A stretch of 64,000 nucleotides of DNA from Zelopaecilomyces penicillatus (GCA_005765155.1 VCCP01000004.1:2666001-2730000), one strand, 5' to 3'. Positions 50,401 through 61,915 are shown, counted from the stretch's first letter. Notes: generated by a model from the sequence alone, not told the origin. Made by a program: numbers and translations.

Positions 50401-53400
50401 TAAAATGGCACAATAACAAGAAGCGAGGAAATATGGGGTCAAGGTACAAAACACCTTACTCGTGTTTTGATAACGAGGCTGCTTGGTACCAAGTAGCTCG
50501 CCAACGTTGGTGTTCTAATAGTCAGTATTACTCCAGATGACGCGTTGAAACGGAGAGAGTGCGCAAAGCACCATGAGCCACGACAGCCCGTCAACCGATA
50601 GTTGCGCACATAATCCTCTAAGCATGGCAACTGCTGACGCCAACGTTCAAGTGGTCACGATACGCTTTCAGGTCGGGATGGTGGCAATCGGTCGGGTGAA
50701 CTCTACCAGTTGGCCCAGATTTTAGAGCAGCAGAACGGCCGGCTCATGGCTGCGCCTGCGCTCACAAACAAAGTGGGAGGACGCGGGGCGTTTTGGAGGC
50801 GGGCGATGACACCCTGGGCCCAACTTGCCCTGATACTAGCACTGCAACAGACCAGGGGTTATCATTCGGCAGGGCGAAGGTATTCTTCTAGCGCATGATG
50901 AAGACGAGTGGTGGCCGTTGAGCTTGGCAGTTACTTTTCCTCAGTCTCAACGAGAACAGCCAATCAAGAGTACCTCCAGCTCCCCTTCACCCACACTTCT
51001 GGGTGCACAGCGCAGTCACGTACCTACCGTACCTAACATCCAGCCAGCCATGCTGAGAACGGACCCGATGAAGCAGAAAGATGCTCTTATGTGGCTGAAG
51101 GGCGTTCACCAGCCCAAGGAGCTGATGTGCAACGATAATCTTAGCAGAGACGAGGGGCTTCACTTTGGTGAAGAACGTCGGCGGAGGAAAACTATCCGCC
51201 GCTGGGATGGTGTGAGATAGTGTGCCACCGGGCCCGACGGACGGGTCTCGGGCTGGGCAAGAAACAGGAGCAGATCGGCACAAGACGTTGCCATCAATCC
51301 TCTCTGCCTGGCAGCTTCGGGGATGGCAGCCGCAAAGCCGTGTGGCTTGAGATTCGATAAGGTATACTTCGTACAAAGTACCGGTTGATGGCTTGGATCG
51401 ACAAGCACTCCCTTCTTGCTTGAGGGCTTGGCTGGCTGGCTGGTAAACTTTTGAAATGGTGGAGTGTTGGACAGGTGTTGGACAACGCCGCATACACATG
51501 CACACATAACAAGAGATACCCATGGTTCGGCTGCCCAGGAGTGAGGGCACATGGCGACAGGGCAGCCTGTGGGCGAGAGCTTATGCCAACTTGCCTGAAT
51601 GCAATTTATAGTTAATATAGCTATAGTAGTGCCAGGTCTTGCGTAGGTACAGTGGCATGCTCGTACAATCAAGTTCGCGCAGATCAGAGGGGTTAGATTC
51701 CCAATCTCCCCAAATACTAATTGATGATATGATGTCTTTGCATTGCCTACCATCGAATATACATATATTGAGCTTTTGCGTCTTCCATAAGACTAGTCAA
51801 AGGAACCGAATTTCGGATAGCACAACTGGCTCGGTATGTCTTTTCATCTGATTTGCGACACCAGCTGCTGACTCGTGCACATGCATTGACTGACTTTTAC
51901 TGTGCCGCACCACAGCCTCTTGACATTCTGATTTGGTCACGCAAATCAGATCGTACGATTGGATCCTAACCATTAATTTAATTAATAAATCGCGATTGGC
52001 GTCTGTGGAGGCCCACCTCTTGGAGTTTTCTGATGTCTGATGGAAGATTGCCTGGTGATTTCTCACTGATTGTTGGTGAAGTGATGAGCCATTGGTAAAT
52101 TGTTGATGTTCGGGTTGGCCTCTGAATGGCTGAACCCTGCATAACTATCCTACAGCAGGTAGGTACATATGCGAACTGGCAAAATGTTGAAACGTCAGCA
52201 TGGATGATGGACGATGCATTGCCAGTTTCTACATCTACCTGCAACCGCCTGCTGGAACGTCACTCGCATGAGATCCAGTATGATAATACATTGGCCCCGA
52301 GGTCTTGATGGAGATCGAGACCAGGGGGTTGTGGTTTGACTGGGTTGACCCCAGAAAAGGGGGAAGAGCATGGGAATGGCTTTGGGTATCATGCTGGGCT
52401 TAGTGGTTGTTCAGGTGGCCGCTTTGGTCGAGGCTACTGGAGCCCTTGTCCCAGAAAGACCCCCAGCAAATTTGTCGTCGCGCAATCGAAGGATGCGTAG
52501 CTGGGCTACCACATTTTGCCAAACCGCGATGCAATCAGCGGTTGTCCGAGGCGGCATCACGGTATACCCGTGAGGCGGATGGTGTTATATTAAGAGTAGC
52601 TGACGTTGGATAGAAGAAGCTGGTGAGCTGTTTCATGGCCCTGCGACTTGCCCATGCTAATGGTTATGAACCCCCCCTAATTCTTACGCAGCGCAGATAT
52701 AATTATCGGCTCCATCTTGGGGCGGTGCTGTCCTAATAATTACTGAGTGCCTATCTCTGCACCAAAAGACGGTTGATTGATGCTCCGAGTCGGTATGTCC
52801 AGGTGCTGCTCAGTATTGCCGTGGCGGCGGTAAATTAGGCATGACGATTACAGGTTTGGTGCGGAGGGGTCCTTGGAACATATACATGACAAGTCGCATT
52901 TTTCGGGAAGTTTGAAGAGGAGCCCAAATGTCTTATTTTAGCGGTGCGCGTTGCCAATGGATGGATGTTGTTGTAGGTAGGTAGGTAATTACTGACAGAA
53001 TACATCGACCTTTTGGGAGGGGGCAAAGTCCACCACACAGTTTCTATCATTTATTTGATAAATGATGCAAGGTGGGGAAAATGAGGGGGTGGATTGCCGG
53101 GAATAATGAGATGGAGGTGAAAGGACGGCTCATACAATAAGTTGATGCTATGTGCTTTGTTATCTTATGATTCGGATCAGTTCATAGGTAATTACTATGT
53201 AGGTACCTAAGCGGCGGCGCGGTTCGCTGACATTGGGATCGTGGCGCAGTCTGTTGCGATGCTGTCGAGAGTTGGGATAAATGAATGCAGTCCACATCGG
53301 GGGTGACTAGTGGTCAATGGAAACCCAATATTAGCTGATGGTTCATGTGGTTTTGCCCATGACGATCTCGGGCAACATAAAAGGTGTGGTTGGGCACGAT

Positions 53401-54693
53401 ATATGCGTTTGAGGTGGGAGCTATATCGCTGATTAGAGAGTAGGCGGATTTTGGCTTGCATAGATATAGTATCTAGTCAAATGGCCTTTTTTGGAGTTGG
53501 CATGGGCCGTTTTGGAGGGGATGAACCATTTAAATGTTGAACTTTTACCGGTCACTCGTGATTGTTAGCTTGCGAGCCATGAATTTTCCTAGGTAGTTGA
53601 CAGTATTTAGTTTATTCGCAGAACAAGACTGAAAATATAGACAGATGATGCCTAGCTTCTAGCTACTAACAAACACAGCTTGACCCATATGAAAAAAAAA
53701 GGTTGTGAATCAAAGTACCAACCACTATGTATCAGACCAAGCAATAGAAGTGTTCACATGCGAACATTACGAATACAGTATTAGGTTAACAACAACTACC
53801 CTCGAAATAATTCCAGCTTGGGATAAGGGACTTACACCAGTGGCGCATGGGGACTTGCAAAGTAATAGCAAGGTGGGTGTCGTAGTTTATTTTCCCTGCA
53901 TGGCCCAGCCGTATCTGAGCTGACTGGCTTGGATAACTTCTTTCAATACGTCGGTTCCAAATGTCCCCAGGATAACTTATGACGCCACGACAATGGAACC
54001 AATTCCTGGATGGACGCAACGCACGTTCACACACACACACCAGCGCACAGAGCTTTTACAATGTACACAGTCTGGCTAGCTTTCAGATGATAGATATCCA
54101 ACACATACAAACAAACATTAGTTTAGATGGCCACAGGAACAGCGGCGTCTGTGGCACGGATGCTGCACACACGGCAGCCTTCATCGACACGGCTACCGCT
54201 ACTACCGCAACTACTACGACAAACATCGGAAGCAGAGGCATTAATTGGCTATCCTCCCGGGGGTCGCAGATGGAAGAACACCCGACGTGGAGCCTGGTGC
54301 TGCAGTGACGTCTTGAACTGTAACTGCAACTGCAACTGCAACTGCAGCACTAATACGGGTTGTCGCGTCCTCGGCTTGGGCCGATGCCATTCCGGACAGC
54401 AGTGGAAACGGAAACACAGGCTGTTGACGAAGCCGATGCGCGCCGCATCTGTGAAAAGCGCGCCAATTTTTTCGGCTGCTGGTACGACTGCTGCTGCTGC
54501 TGTTGCTACCCCACTAGCACCAATCGTCAGTGTTTTCATACTGCCACCTCAAGGACTCGTTGCGCAAACCTTTCCACCGACTTCCTCCTCTCCTCTTCAT
54601 CATCATCATCGTCATCCTCTTCTGTTTGCGATTCATTCCCGTCTTCCCCAAAGAACAAAAAGTCCAGCGCGCTTCTTCTCCCACACATCCACA
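47477..54693. other. Gene-free spacer between G-alpha and spermidine synthase
   Basis: About 7.2 kb with no identifiable coding exon. Frames up to 197 codons (51753-51160, minus) overlap others in the same region and show no domain. The left end holds the G-alpha promoter and the right end the spermidine synthase leader. A TACGGAGTA motif lies at 50394-50402, GTAGGTAGGTAGG at about 52974-52987, an AACTGC hexamer repeat at 54315-54346, and a CRE-like TGACGTC at 54306-54312. The stretch 52600-53900 is mildly AT-rich. Confidence 0.5.
54315..54346. repeat. (AACTGC)n hexamer repeat
   Basis: Four to five imperfect AACTGC units about 350 bases upstream of the spermidine synthase start. In the frame of the upstream extension they would encode alternating Asn-Cys. 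Confidence 0.9.
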
Positions 54694-56357
54694 ATGGCTG
54701 ACGAAATCACCCACCCTACCATCAAAGGTCCGTTGTCTCTGTCTACCTCTCTATATTGTGCCTCTTGGATTTTTTTCTTCTTTTCGTGCCCCGCGCTGTG
54801 CGTGCGCGCGTTGCCTGTATTTTATCCTGCAGCCGCTGTTACCCCTCCATACAGGTATACTATCGATGGAGGGGTAGTGATTTTTTTTGTACCAGGGATG
54901 TTTTTTTACTGTACCCTGATGGAGGTTGGACACCAGGAGCGCATATCAGGATTGTTTAAATGGCGCTCTATGCAATTAAAATTGTCGCAGTCAAGCTGAC
55001 CGAGTGAATATGAAATAGATGGCTGGTTCAGAGAAATCTCTGACATGTGGCCCGGTAAGATTCCCCTTGCAATCATCCTCCCCAGCAAAGTGAGAACAAA
55101 AATACTGATTCGTGGCAAACAGGCCAGGCTATGACCCTCAAGGTCGAAAAGGTCCTGCACCACGAGAAGAGCCAGTACCAGGATGTTCTGATCTTCAAGT
55201 CCACCGACTATGGCACCGTTCTCGTTCTCGACAACGTCATCCAGGCCACCGAGCGCGATGAGTTCTCCTACCAGGAAATGATCACCAACCTCGGCATGAA
55301 CTCTCACCCTAACCCCAAGCGAGTTCTCGTCATCGGTGGTGGTGATGGTGGTGTTCTCCGCGAGGTTGTCAAGCATGACTGTGTTGAGGAGGCCATCCTG
55401 TGCGACATTGACGAGGTAAGAGATTGCCTGCTCCTGTTTTCCGCGATTGCTCTGCAGACGACTGCTCAACCCTGTGATGTTTCGGTATCAAATGACGCAC
55501 AATCTAAATTTTTCCACTTAGGCTGTCATCCGTCTCTCCAAGCAGTACCTGCCCGACATGTCCGTCGGCCTCACCCACGCCAAGTCCACCGTTCACGTCG
55601 GCGACGGCTTCAAGTTCCTCGAAGAGTACAAGAACAGCTTCGACGTCATCATCACTGACTCCTCCGACCCCGTTGGACCCGCCGAGAGCCTTTTCCAGAA
55701 GCCTTACTTCCAGCTGCTCCACGACGCACTGCGAGAGGGCGGTGTCATTACTACTCAAGGTTGTATGTCTCATATTCTTTGGGGAAAGTAGAGCAGTCTC
55801 TGGCGGCGTCAGGCCATTAGACCTTTGAAGAAAGCTGTTGAGTAATATCCAACAGCAATCTTCTCAGTCAACACCCATTTTCTTTTTCAGTCCCCCTCGG
55901 CCTAGCCTCCCTCCCCAGAGACTGCCAAAGCGAGCGCTTGCTTTCCCAAACTAGCCCTTGGAAGTCCAACCGCTGCCATGCTGTAACATGCCTTTTCATC
56001 GTCAAGCGAAGTTCCGATTCTGAAACCTGCGCGTTGTCATGGCGGTAAGACATTTTTGGCTAATATTTCTTGTCAATAGCTGAGAACCAATGGCTGCACA
56101 TGCCTCTCATCGCCCAGCTCAAGAAGGACTGCAAGGAGATCTTCCCCGTCGCTGAGTACGCCTACACCACCATCCCCACTTACCCCTCTGGCCAGATTGG
56201 CTTCATGGTCTGCTGCAAGGACCCCAACCGCAACGTCAAGGTGCCTGTTCGCCAGTGGAGCACTGAGGAGGAGGAGCAGAAGTGCAGGTACTACAATGCC
56301 GAGATCCACAAGGCCAGCTTTGTCCTGCCGACCTTTGCCAAGAAGGCTCTGGAGTAA
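54694..56357 (+). CDS. SPE3: Spermidine synthase
   Basis: Five exons: 54694-54727, 55019-55054, 55123-55415, 55522-55759 and 56080-56357. They give 292 residues, the usual fungal length. The enzyme moves the aminopropyl group of decarboxylated S-adenosylmethionine to putrescine, giving spermidine in the cytosol. Seen: MADEITHPTIK start, DGWFREISDMWPGQ, substrate loop QATERDEFSYQEM, nucleotide-binding GGGDGG (95-100), and the catalytic DSSDP motif (Asp170 equals human Asp173). The C-terminus ends TFAKKALE. There is no fused saccharopine dehydrogenase as in basidiomycetes. Introns 1 (291 nt, donor GTCCGT) and 4 (320 nt) are long for this window. Intron 1 carries a hairpin. The frame stays open upstream to an ATG at 54127. 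It is convergent with the omega-amidase gene. Confidence 0.96.
54840..54876 (+). other. Perfect 11-bp hairpin inside intron 1 of spermidine synthase
   Basis: TACCCCTCCAT (54840-54850) and its exact complement ATGGAGGGGTA (54866-54876) flank a 15-nt loop, with a further G-T pair possible at the base. The stem is GC-rich and lies in the unusually long first intron. Confidence 0.75.
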
Positions 56358-56824
56358 GAAAAGGCTAGGTTATGGAATGAAGTTAAATGTCAAGGCAAAC
56401 ACAGAAAAAAAATTGAATAAATGGAAAGCAAAATTTGGTCTGGGATAGATAGTACGATGTGGTACGCCGATGAATGATGCATTCAAGGCTAAAATGATGC
56501 AAAAAGCATATCGAGCCATTCTTTGGTTGGGAAAAAATCAAGCATGAAAGCGCACTCTAGATGAAAGGATATTACGATATATATATATATTTATGTCCAC
56601 TTCCGTCTCATGATTTCATATTTGGGTGGTACTCTCATGTGTGTTGTCCAATAAAAGGGCCATGTGGTCAGTCGAAGCAATAGTTTAATCGGTAGGACGA
56701 GTAAGTCGTCTGCAGACTTTCCCCTCTCTTAATTATATTTATTTCTCAATCATCCAATTCGTAATGTAGTCCGAGCTTAGACGCCAATCCATCATGTATC
56801 CGTTAAAGTTTTGGGTCTTTGGAA
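56358..56824. other. Convergent 3' flanks
   Basis: AT-rich tail-to-tail region between spermidine synthase and the omega-amidase. It includes a run of TA repeats at about 56577-56590 and AATAAA-like signals (for example 56413-56420). No gene is seen. Confidence 0.6.
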
Positions 56825-57718
56825 TTAATTATGGCCTTGGCTTACATCCGGATACACATCAAAACGCCGCTGAGTAGTAATGGGGATATTCTTCCTGGCT
56901 TCAGCAATATTGGCCCCATGCAGTTCGGCTTCAACAATGGTTTCCGCCTCTTCTGCCTCAACAATAACGTTGGCCAGCGGGTCCACGATCAGACTGTGGC
57001 CCCAGGCGTGATATGTTGACTTGAGGTCACGAGCAGGACTGCACATGGCCACATAGATCTGATTATCAACGGCACGAGCGCGGGCTAGCAGCTGCCAATG
57101 CATCGGACCGGTCGTGAGATTGAATGCGCCCGGGTAGACAAGAGCAAAGGCACCTTTTCGAGCGGCGATGGTTGCTAGCTCGGGGAAGCGGACGTCGTAG
57201 CAGATGGCAACGGCGATGGTGCCGTACTCCGGCAAGTCAACAAGGGTGATTTGATTACCTGCGGTGAGGACATCGGACTCGCGAAATGTGATTTTTCCGG
57301 GGATGTCGATGTCGAAGAGATGAATCTTGCGATGGGTAGCGAGCAGCTTTCCGTCGCGGGCGAAGACGAGGCTAGTGTTGAAGTACTTGCCCGTGGCAGG
57401 ATCAAGCTCCGGAATGGAACCACCGACGAGGTAGACGTCGTTGTCGGCGGCCATGGCAGAGAGCGCATGGAACGAGGGCGCCTTCTCAGCGGCTGGCGGC
57501 GAGGGCAGCAGCTCCTCGGCGTAGTCGGGGAAATAGTCGCATCCGTATGGCGAGTTGAAGCATTCCGGCAGGACGACGATCTTGGAGCCGCTGCGAGCGG
57601 CCTTGTCGACCTGGTGAGCGGCGTGCTTTAGATTAGCGGCCTTGTCAGCGCCAGAGGCGAGCTGGATACAAGCAAGACGGACGGATTGCTTGAGGAGCGG
57701 TGTTGTTGTTGTCGACAT
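56825..57718 (-). CDS. NIT3: Omega-amidase of the nitrilase superfamily (NIT2/NIT3 type)
   Basis: Single exon, 297 residues from the Met at 57718 (MSTTTTPLLK). The nitrilase catalytic triad is present: Glu52 in LPECFNSPYG, Lys131 in HRKIHLFD and Cys173 in AICYDVRFPE. GKITFRES and VYPGAFNLTTGPMHW closely follow human NIT2 and yeast Nit3. These enzymes hydrolyse alpha-ketoglutaramate and alpha-ketosuccinamate to 2-oxoglutarate or oxaloacetate plus ammonia, clearing products of glutamine and asparagine transamination. The frame is open upstream with further ATGs at 57823 and 57958. The stretch from 57823 is rich in Arg, Leu and Ser without acidic residues, like a mitochondrial presequence. I chose 57718 because homology begins just after it. 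The longer forms (332 and 377 residues) are real alternatives. It is divergent from the claudin-like gene. Confidence 0.93.
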   Translation of the reverse strand: MSTTTTPLLKQSVRLACIQLASGADKAANLKHAAHQVDKAARSGSKIVVLPECFNSPYGCDYFPDYAEELLPSPPAAEKAPSFHALSAMAADNDVYLVGGSIPELDPATGKYFNTSLVFARDGKLLATHRKIHLFDIDIPGKITFRESDVLTAGNQITLVDLPEYGTIAVAICYDVRFPELATIAARKGAFALVYPGAFNLTTGPMHWQLLARARAVDNQIYVAMCSPARDLKSTYHAWGHSLIVDPLANVIVEAEEAETIVEAELHGANIAEARKNIPITTQRRFDVYPDVSQGHN

Positions 57719-58722
57719 TTTGCGAAAGGCCGGAGAGCGGAGGAGAGGCCAGAGAGGGACGTATTGAAGATTGCGTAGAGATCTAGGACTGTGAAGGAGT
57801 ATGCGTCCGAGGGAAACTCGCATGACGGATGGGGGGATAATGGTTCCGATTAGGAGAATGGACGAGACGGATGAGGAAGAGGAGAGCAAGAGGGTTGTTT
57901 CATCTTTTTGGTGGGATTGGGATGACGAAGTTGGTGGGGTTGCGGCATGCGCCGGCATTTGGTGTCGTGGTAGAGAGCTCTAACTTAAGAATAGTATATA
58001 GGTAGAAATCTGGCTTGTTTGGGTTCTCTGGTTAATGCTAGAATTTAGTAAATTATTGCCTTTTCATAACTGAGATGATATAGCGAGTGAATAAAAATGA
58101 TAACAGTGTAATAGACTATTGACGATGAAATCACTGTGCGCTTTCTGTTTGATATTGATCTAGTTCAGTCACGACTTCTTGGTTCGTCTTTTCTTTTCTT
58201 TTACTTGAAATTCGATTATTTCTTACAATTCTCAAACCCTTGAAAATTTTGAGTTGGCAACTGCGATTATTATGGTGCACAAAGATGGTTTCTTTTTTTT
58301 TATCATGACTAGTTTATAGTTACAAGGAATATGTTGCAAAGTTTTGACGTTTTGACTTTGTCGTCATTCGCCCGTTTTTATCTAGGTTAAGTTTCTGGAC
58401 ACCACTCAGGATTTCCGGAGAGGCACCTCCGGCGGCCCGTGAACGCGGGCGTTGACTTGCACAGCCTTACCTCAGGACGGGTGGCCTCCAGGCTTCCGGG
58501 ACAGGGGACAACAACAACACAACCAGAGGACACGAATTATTCAACCCGCCACCACCACCCAGGCAGACAAGTTTTCTCGTTCTTTCAAAACAACAACCCC
58601 CATAATACAAACGACTGCTTTTTTTTTCTCTTACCACACCTGTCATTTAGCCCCTCGTAACAGCAGAAGAGAAGTTATTCGCTGTGCCTTAAATCCCTTT
58701 TCAAAGTGTGCCTAACGCAGCG
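57719..58722. promoter_or_regulatory. Divergent intergenic region, omega-amidase and claudin-like gene
   Basis: The left 240 bases are an open extension of the omega-amidase frame. The rest is AT-rich to about 58380, then C/T-rich leader-like sequence before the plus-strand start (58610-58670). No separate gene is seen. Confidence 0.4.
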
Positions 58723-59605
58723 ATGACTCGAGTCTTCGTTTATGCGGGGGCGCTGCTGGGCTTTGTAGCTGGTACGTCATCCAATCTGTCTTGAACATCC
58801 AGCGCAAGTGCTAGAATGGCCTGTCGCATATTGCTACGAGCCGTCGAATTCATGAAATATCATATCATATCTACATACATACATATACCTTTAATTTCTT
58901 CAAAGCATCTTTCCGTTTCATCCGTTTCATTGTACTAACTGCGTCTTCTTCTCCATTATCCACAGCGACCGCAATGGTCATGGCATCCATCATCATCCCA
59001 CATTGGGTCTCCTATTCCGTCACCACAGCCAAGGGCGAGAGGTACGAGAAGCACATTGGCTTGCACAAGAGCTGCTCCAGTCTCGACGACCCGTCCTGTC
59101 GGTTCTTCCCCTCTGCGGAGTTCTGCGAGGATGACGGGCGGTACTTTTGCTCCATGTGGCGGACCGTAGGCTTCATGGCGTCGTTTGCCACTATTCTCTG
59201 CCTGGCTACGCTTGCCTCCTTTGCTATTGTCATGACGGGGGGCAAGTACAAGCGCGAGACGGGGTGGCCCTTTGTTGGCGCCATGTTGACCCTCGTCGCT
59301 GTGGTACAGTTCACCATCATTTCGGTTGTGGTAAGTGTTTTTCAAGATCTCTATTTCTTGCCTCCTATTTTAAGTATGTCTTTCTGTTGGGCAGTTCTTT
59401 GCTAACGAGTGTTCGGGAATAGGCGTACTTATACGACAATGATGATCAGTTCACAGTTCCAGGATGGAAACTTGATGTCTCGTGGTACCTGGGAACTGCC
59501 AGCGCTGTCATTTGCCTCATCACAGCTGCTGTACTGGCGGCGTCTGCATATCTGCTTCCACCAGAGGACGGTTATGACTTTCTACAAGACCCACTCGATG
59601 CGTGA
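58723..59605 (+). CDS. Claudin/PMP22-like four-transmembrane protein
   Basis: Three exons: 58723-58771, 58966-59330 and 59423-59605, with introns of 194 and 92 nt. They give 198 residues. Four hydrophobic segments are visible at about 4-32, 84-107, 117-140 and 157-182. The first extracellular loop has W30, GLH at 48-50 and two cysteines at 53 and 61, resembling the W-GLW-C-C signature of claudin/PMP22/SUR7-type membrane proteins. Two further cysteines (70, 78) may pair. The tail is short and acidic (PPEDGYDFLQDPLDA). In fungi such proteins are mostly uncharacterised plasma-membrane or eisosome-associated proteins. The exact subfamily is not clear to me. The first coding exon is only 49 nt, so the start relies on in-frame joining and the hydrophobic first segment that it completes. 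Confidence 0.82.
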
Positions 59606-60444
59606 GTTGGGTGGATGTATATATGGGCATAACGAGTTGCCATATAGTCGTGCATTCTTTTCCCGTGACAGCTCAATATTTCTCTCTACTTCTCACAGTG
59701 GCAAAGACCATCTAATTATACATATCCTAGGGCACGATTTATGAGCGACTAATCTTTTTCTTCTTCTTTTCTTCTTCATTGAATGACCACCAACTTGTTA
59801 TGGGGTCTATGCGGGCGTTCATGGGATTTGTACAAGTGTTACTATTATAGTAAGATATGTTGAAAGCTGAAATCAACTTTATGGCCACGTACTAGTAGCC
59901 AGCGATGCTAAATAAAACAAATAAATATACTGGTATCGCAGTACTCGTAACTTTCAAGTAGAAATAAGTATATCTGTGTGTGCTTTTATCTAACATGTGG
60001 TCTTGCTCACATTCAAAACTGGACTTACATCCCCCGAATTGAACTATGCCATGGAGTGGCTGGCCAAGTGGATAGGGAATATGGGAAAACATTTGCAAAA
60101 AAAAAAAAAAGAAAATACACAATTTCAACAAGCCCCAATTGCCGGACTAGAGCTCATCGGCAGAGTCCGCCATTCAGCTGCAGACGCGCGCATAAAGACC
60201 ACAAAAATGCATCAACGGCTTTCGGCGGCGTTGCATGAGACAACCCCACCTTGTCTTGACCTCACTGTTCAAGCTCCAACGCAGAAGCTCTCCCTCTCCA
60301 GCTCATGAATTGCAAAACTACCCCCCCAAGCATTTATTTACATATTTCCCAGTCACATGTAACAGCCGATAATCTTGTATAACATCATTAAAAAAAAAAC
60401 AGTACCCCCTGTCAATCAAATCAGAGCCAACCTCAGCTCCAAAT
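59606..60444. other. Spacer, claudin-like 3' flank and oxygenase promoter
   Basis: AT-rich 3' UTR-like sequence to about 60000, an A14 run near 60098-60111, then mixed sequence. No tRNA or coding exon was recognised. Frames of up to 111 codons are noncoding in composition. Confidence 0.5.
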
Positions 60445-61404
60445 ATGGTTGCCGGACCAGTCGCGGGGCTAACCCCCGAGCAGCTCGCCTCCTTTGAACA
60501 AGACGGCTACCTCATCATCCGTCAAGCCCTCCTCCCCGGCACCGTGGCCTCGCTGCTGGCCGAGACGCACAGCCTGCTCGAGGGCTTCTCGCTCAAGGAC
60601 CACCCGCTGACACGCTTCTCCACGGGCGAAAAAGCCGATCATGTCGGCGACGATTACTTTCTCTCGTCGGGTGACAAGATCCGCTTCTTCTTTGAGGAGG
60701 ACGCCTTCAACGATGCCGGTGAGCTGACCAAGCCCAAGGAGCGCGCTGTCAACAAGATCGGACACTATCTGCACTCGCTGTCGCCGCCGTTTGCGCGCCT
60801 CATCGATGAGCGGGCCACCATCTCTGCCGGTGAGACGAGTCCCGCCGCCGTTGCGCGCTCGCTTGGGTTTCGAGATCCACGCTGTCTGCAGAGCATGGTG
60901 ATTTGCAAGCAGCCCGAGATTGGTGGCGCCGTACCTCCGCACCAGGACTCAACCTTTCTCTACACGGACCCCCCATCCGCCGTCGGCTTCTGGTACGCGC
61001 TCGAGGATGCCACGCTCGAGAACGGCTGCCTCAGCTTCTTGCCGGGCTCGCATCGCTGGGCCCCCGTGGAGAAGCGCCTTGTCCGCAGGGAAGGCGGCGA
61101 AAATGGCACCGGCATGGTGGACAACAACGGGCCGCGGTTTCCAGAGGGTGATGAGTACAACAGCAGCAGCCTTGGTAAGGGTGGCAATGGGGATGATGAT
61201 GGTGGAGAGTATGTGCCTGGCGAGGTCAAGGCCGGCGACTTGGTGCTGATACATGGCAACCTGCTGCACAAGAGCGAAAGGAACACGAGCCAAAAGGGGA
61301 GGATCATCTATACGTTTCACATTATCGAGACGGATGGTACTCACTATGATGAGAAGAACTGGTTGCAACCTCCCAAGGAGGGCTTTACAAAACTCTACAC
61401 GTAG
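60445..61404 (+). CDS. Phytanoyl-CoA dioxygenase family protein, PHYHD1-like
   Basis: Single exon, 319 residues. It is an Fe(II)/2-oxoglutarate-dependent oxygenase: the iron ligands are His166 and Asp168 (HQD) and His275 (LLHKS), and Arg286 (GRIIYTFH) should bind the 2-oxoglutarate carboxylate. FLYTDPPSAVGFW, EDATLENGCLSFLPGSHRW and the C-terminal NWLQPP..LYT follow human PHYHD1 rather than peroxisomal PHYH. The substrate of this branch is unknown to me. There is no signal peptide or C-terminal SKL-type peroxisome signal, so it is probably cytosolic. Residues about 215-258 form a Gly/Asp/Asn-rich insert (GKGGNGDDDGGE) between strands of the core, likely a disordered loop. Start: the first ATG of the frame, immediately before GLTPEQLASFEQDGYLI, where family homology begins. 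Third-position GC is high. Confidence 0.93.
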   Translation: MVAGPVAGLTPEQLASFEQDGYLIIRQALLPGTVASLLAETHSLLEGFSLKDHPLTRFSTGEKADHVGDDYFLSSGDKIRFFFEEDAFNDAGELTKPKERAVNKIGHYLHSLSPPFARLIDERATISAGETSPAAVARSLGFRDPRCLQSMVICKQPEIGGAVPPHQDSTFLYTDPPSAVGFWYALEDATLENGCLSFLPGSHRWAPVEKRLVRREGGENGTGMVDNNGPRFPEGDEYNSSSLGKGGNGDDDGGEYVPGEVKAGDLVLIHGNLLHKSERNTSQKGRIIYTFHIIETDGTHYDEKNWLQPPKEGFTKLYT

Positions 61405-61915
61405 TTGTTTTGAGTAAAGAAAACACTAAACAAAATAATAAAAACAAGTTATCGATGTTGATCCCAACTCATGTTGACCAGAAGCAAGGGGGGGGAAGTA
61501 AACTGCGAAAAGGGGATTTCAACGTGGATTTATAGCCCCTGAAGGGTAGTATTGAAATCTATAGCTACTTCATCCGTCAACCACTTTGCCTCCTAGGATA
61601 TATGTATATAGTTCAATGGAAACCACCTCGCTCCTCAAGTAGTGTAAATAAACCCCATCAACATCATCTGTGTATGAACATACAAAAATTTAAAAAGACA
61701 GACAACCAAGTCTAGTCTAGTCCTCCCTCGGGTATCTGAACATCTTTAACATCCGTGCATGGCGCGACCATGACCAGGTACAGTCTATAACGAGCTCCCC
61801 ATTCCTAGCTCCAATCACCATTTTTATACTTTCGTTTGTGTGTGTATGTGTGTGTGCTTGTAAAAGAAACCGCCATCATAGCCTCATAGAGTAAATCTGA
61901 CCAAGGACAACCCCT
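61405..61915. other. Convergent 3' flanks, oxygenase and WKF protein
   Basis: Tail-to-tail spacer of about 510 bases, AT-rich, with AATAAAAA at 61436-61443 as a likely poly(A) signal for the oxygenase gene and GT-rich sequence at 61837-61858. No gene is seen. Confidence 0.6.

Noticed and set aside
50987..51753. Two overlapping minus-strand ORFs of 187 and 197 codons
   Set aside because: They occupy different frames of the same DNA, have Cys/His/Pro-rich composition and no recognised motif.
60000..60110. Possible tRNA-like segment (CCCGAATTGAAC)
   Set aside because: The putative T-stem does not pair and no cloverleaf can be built on either strand.
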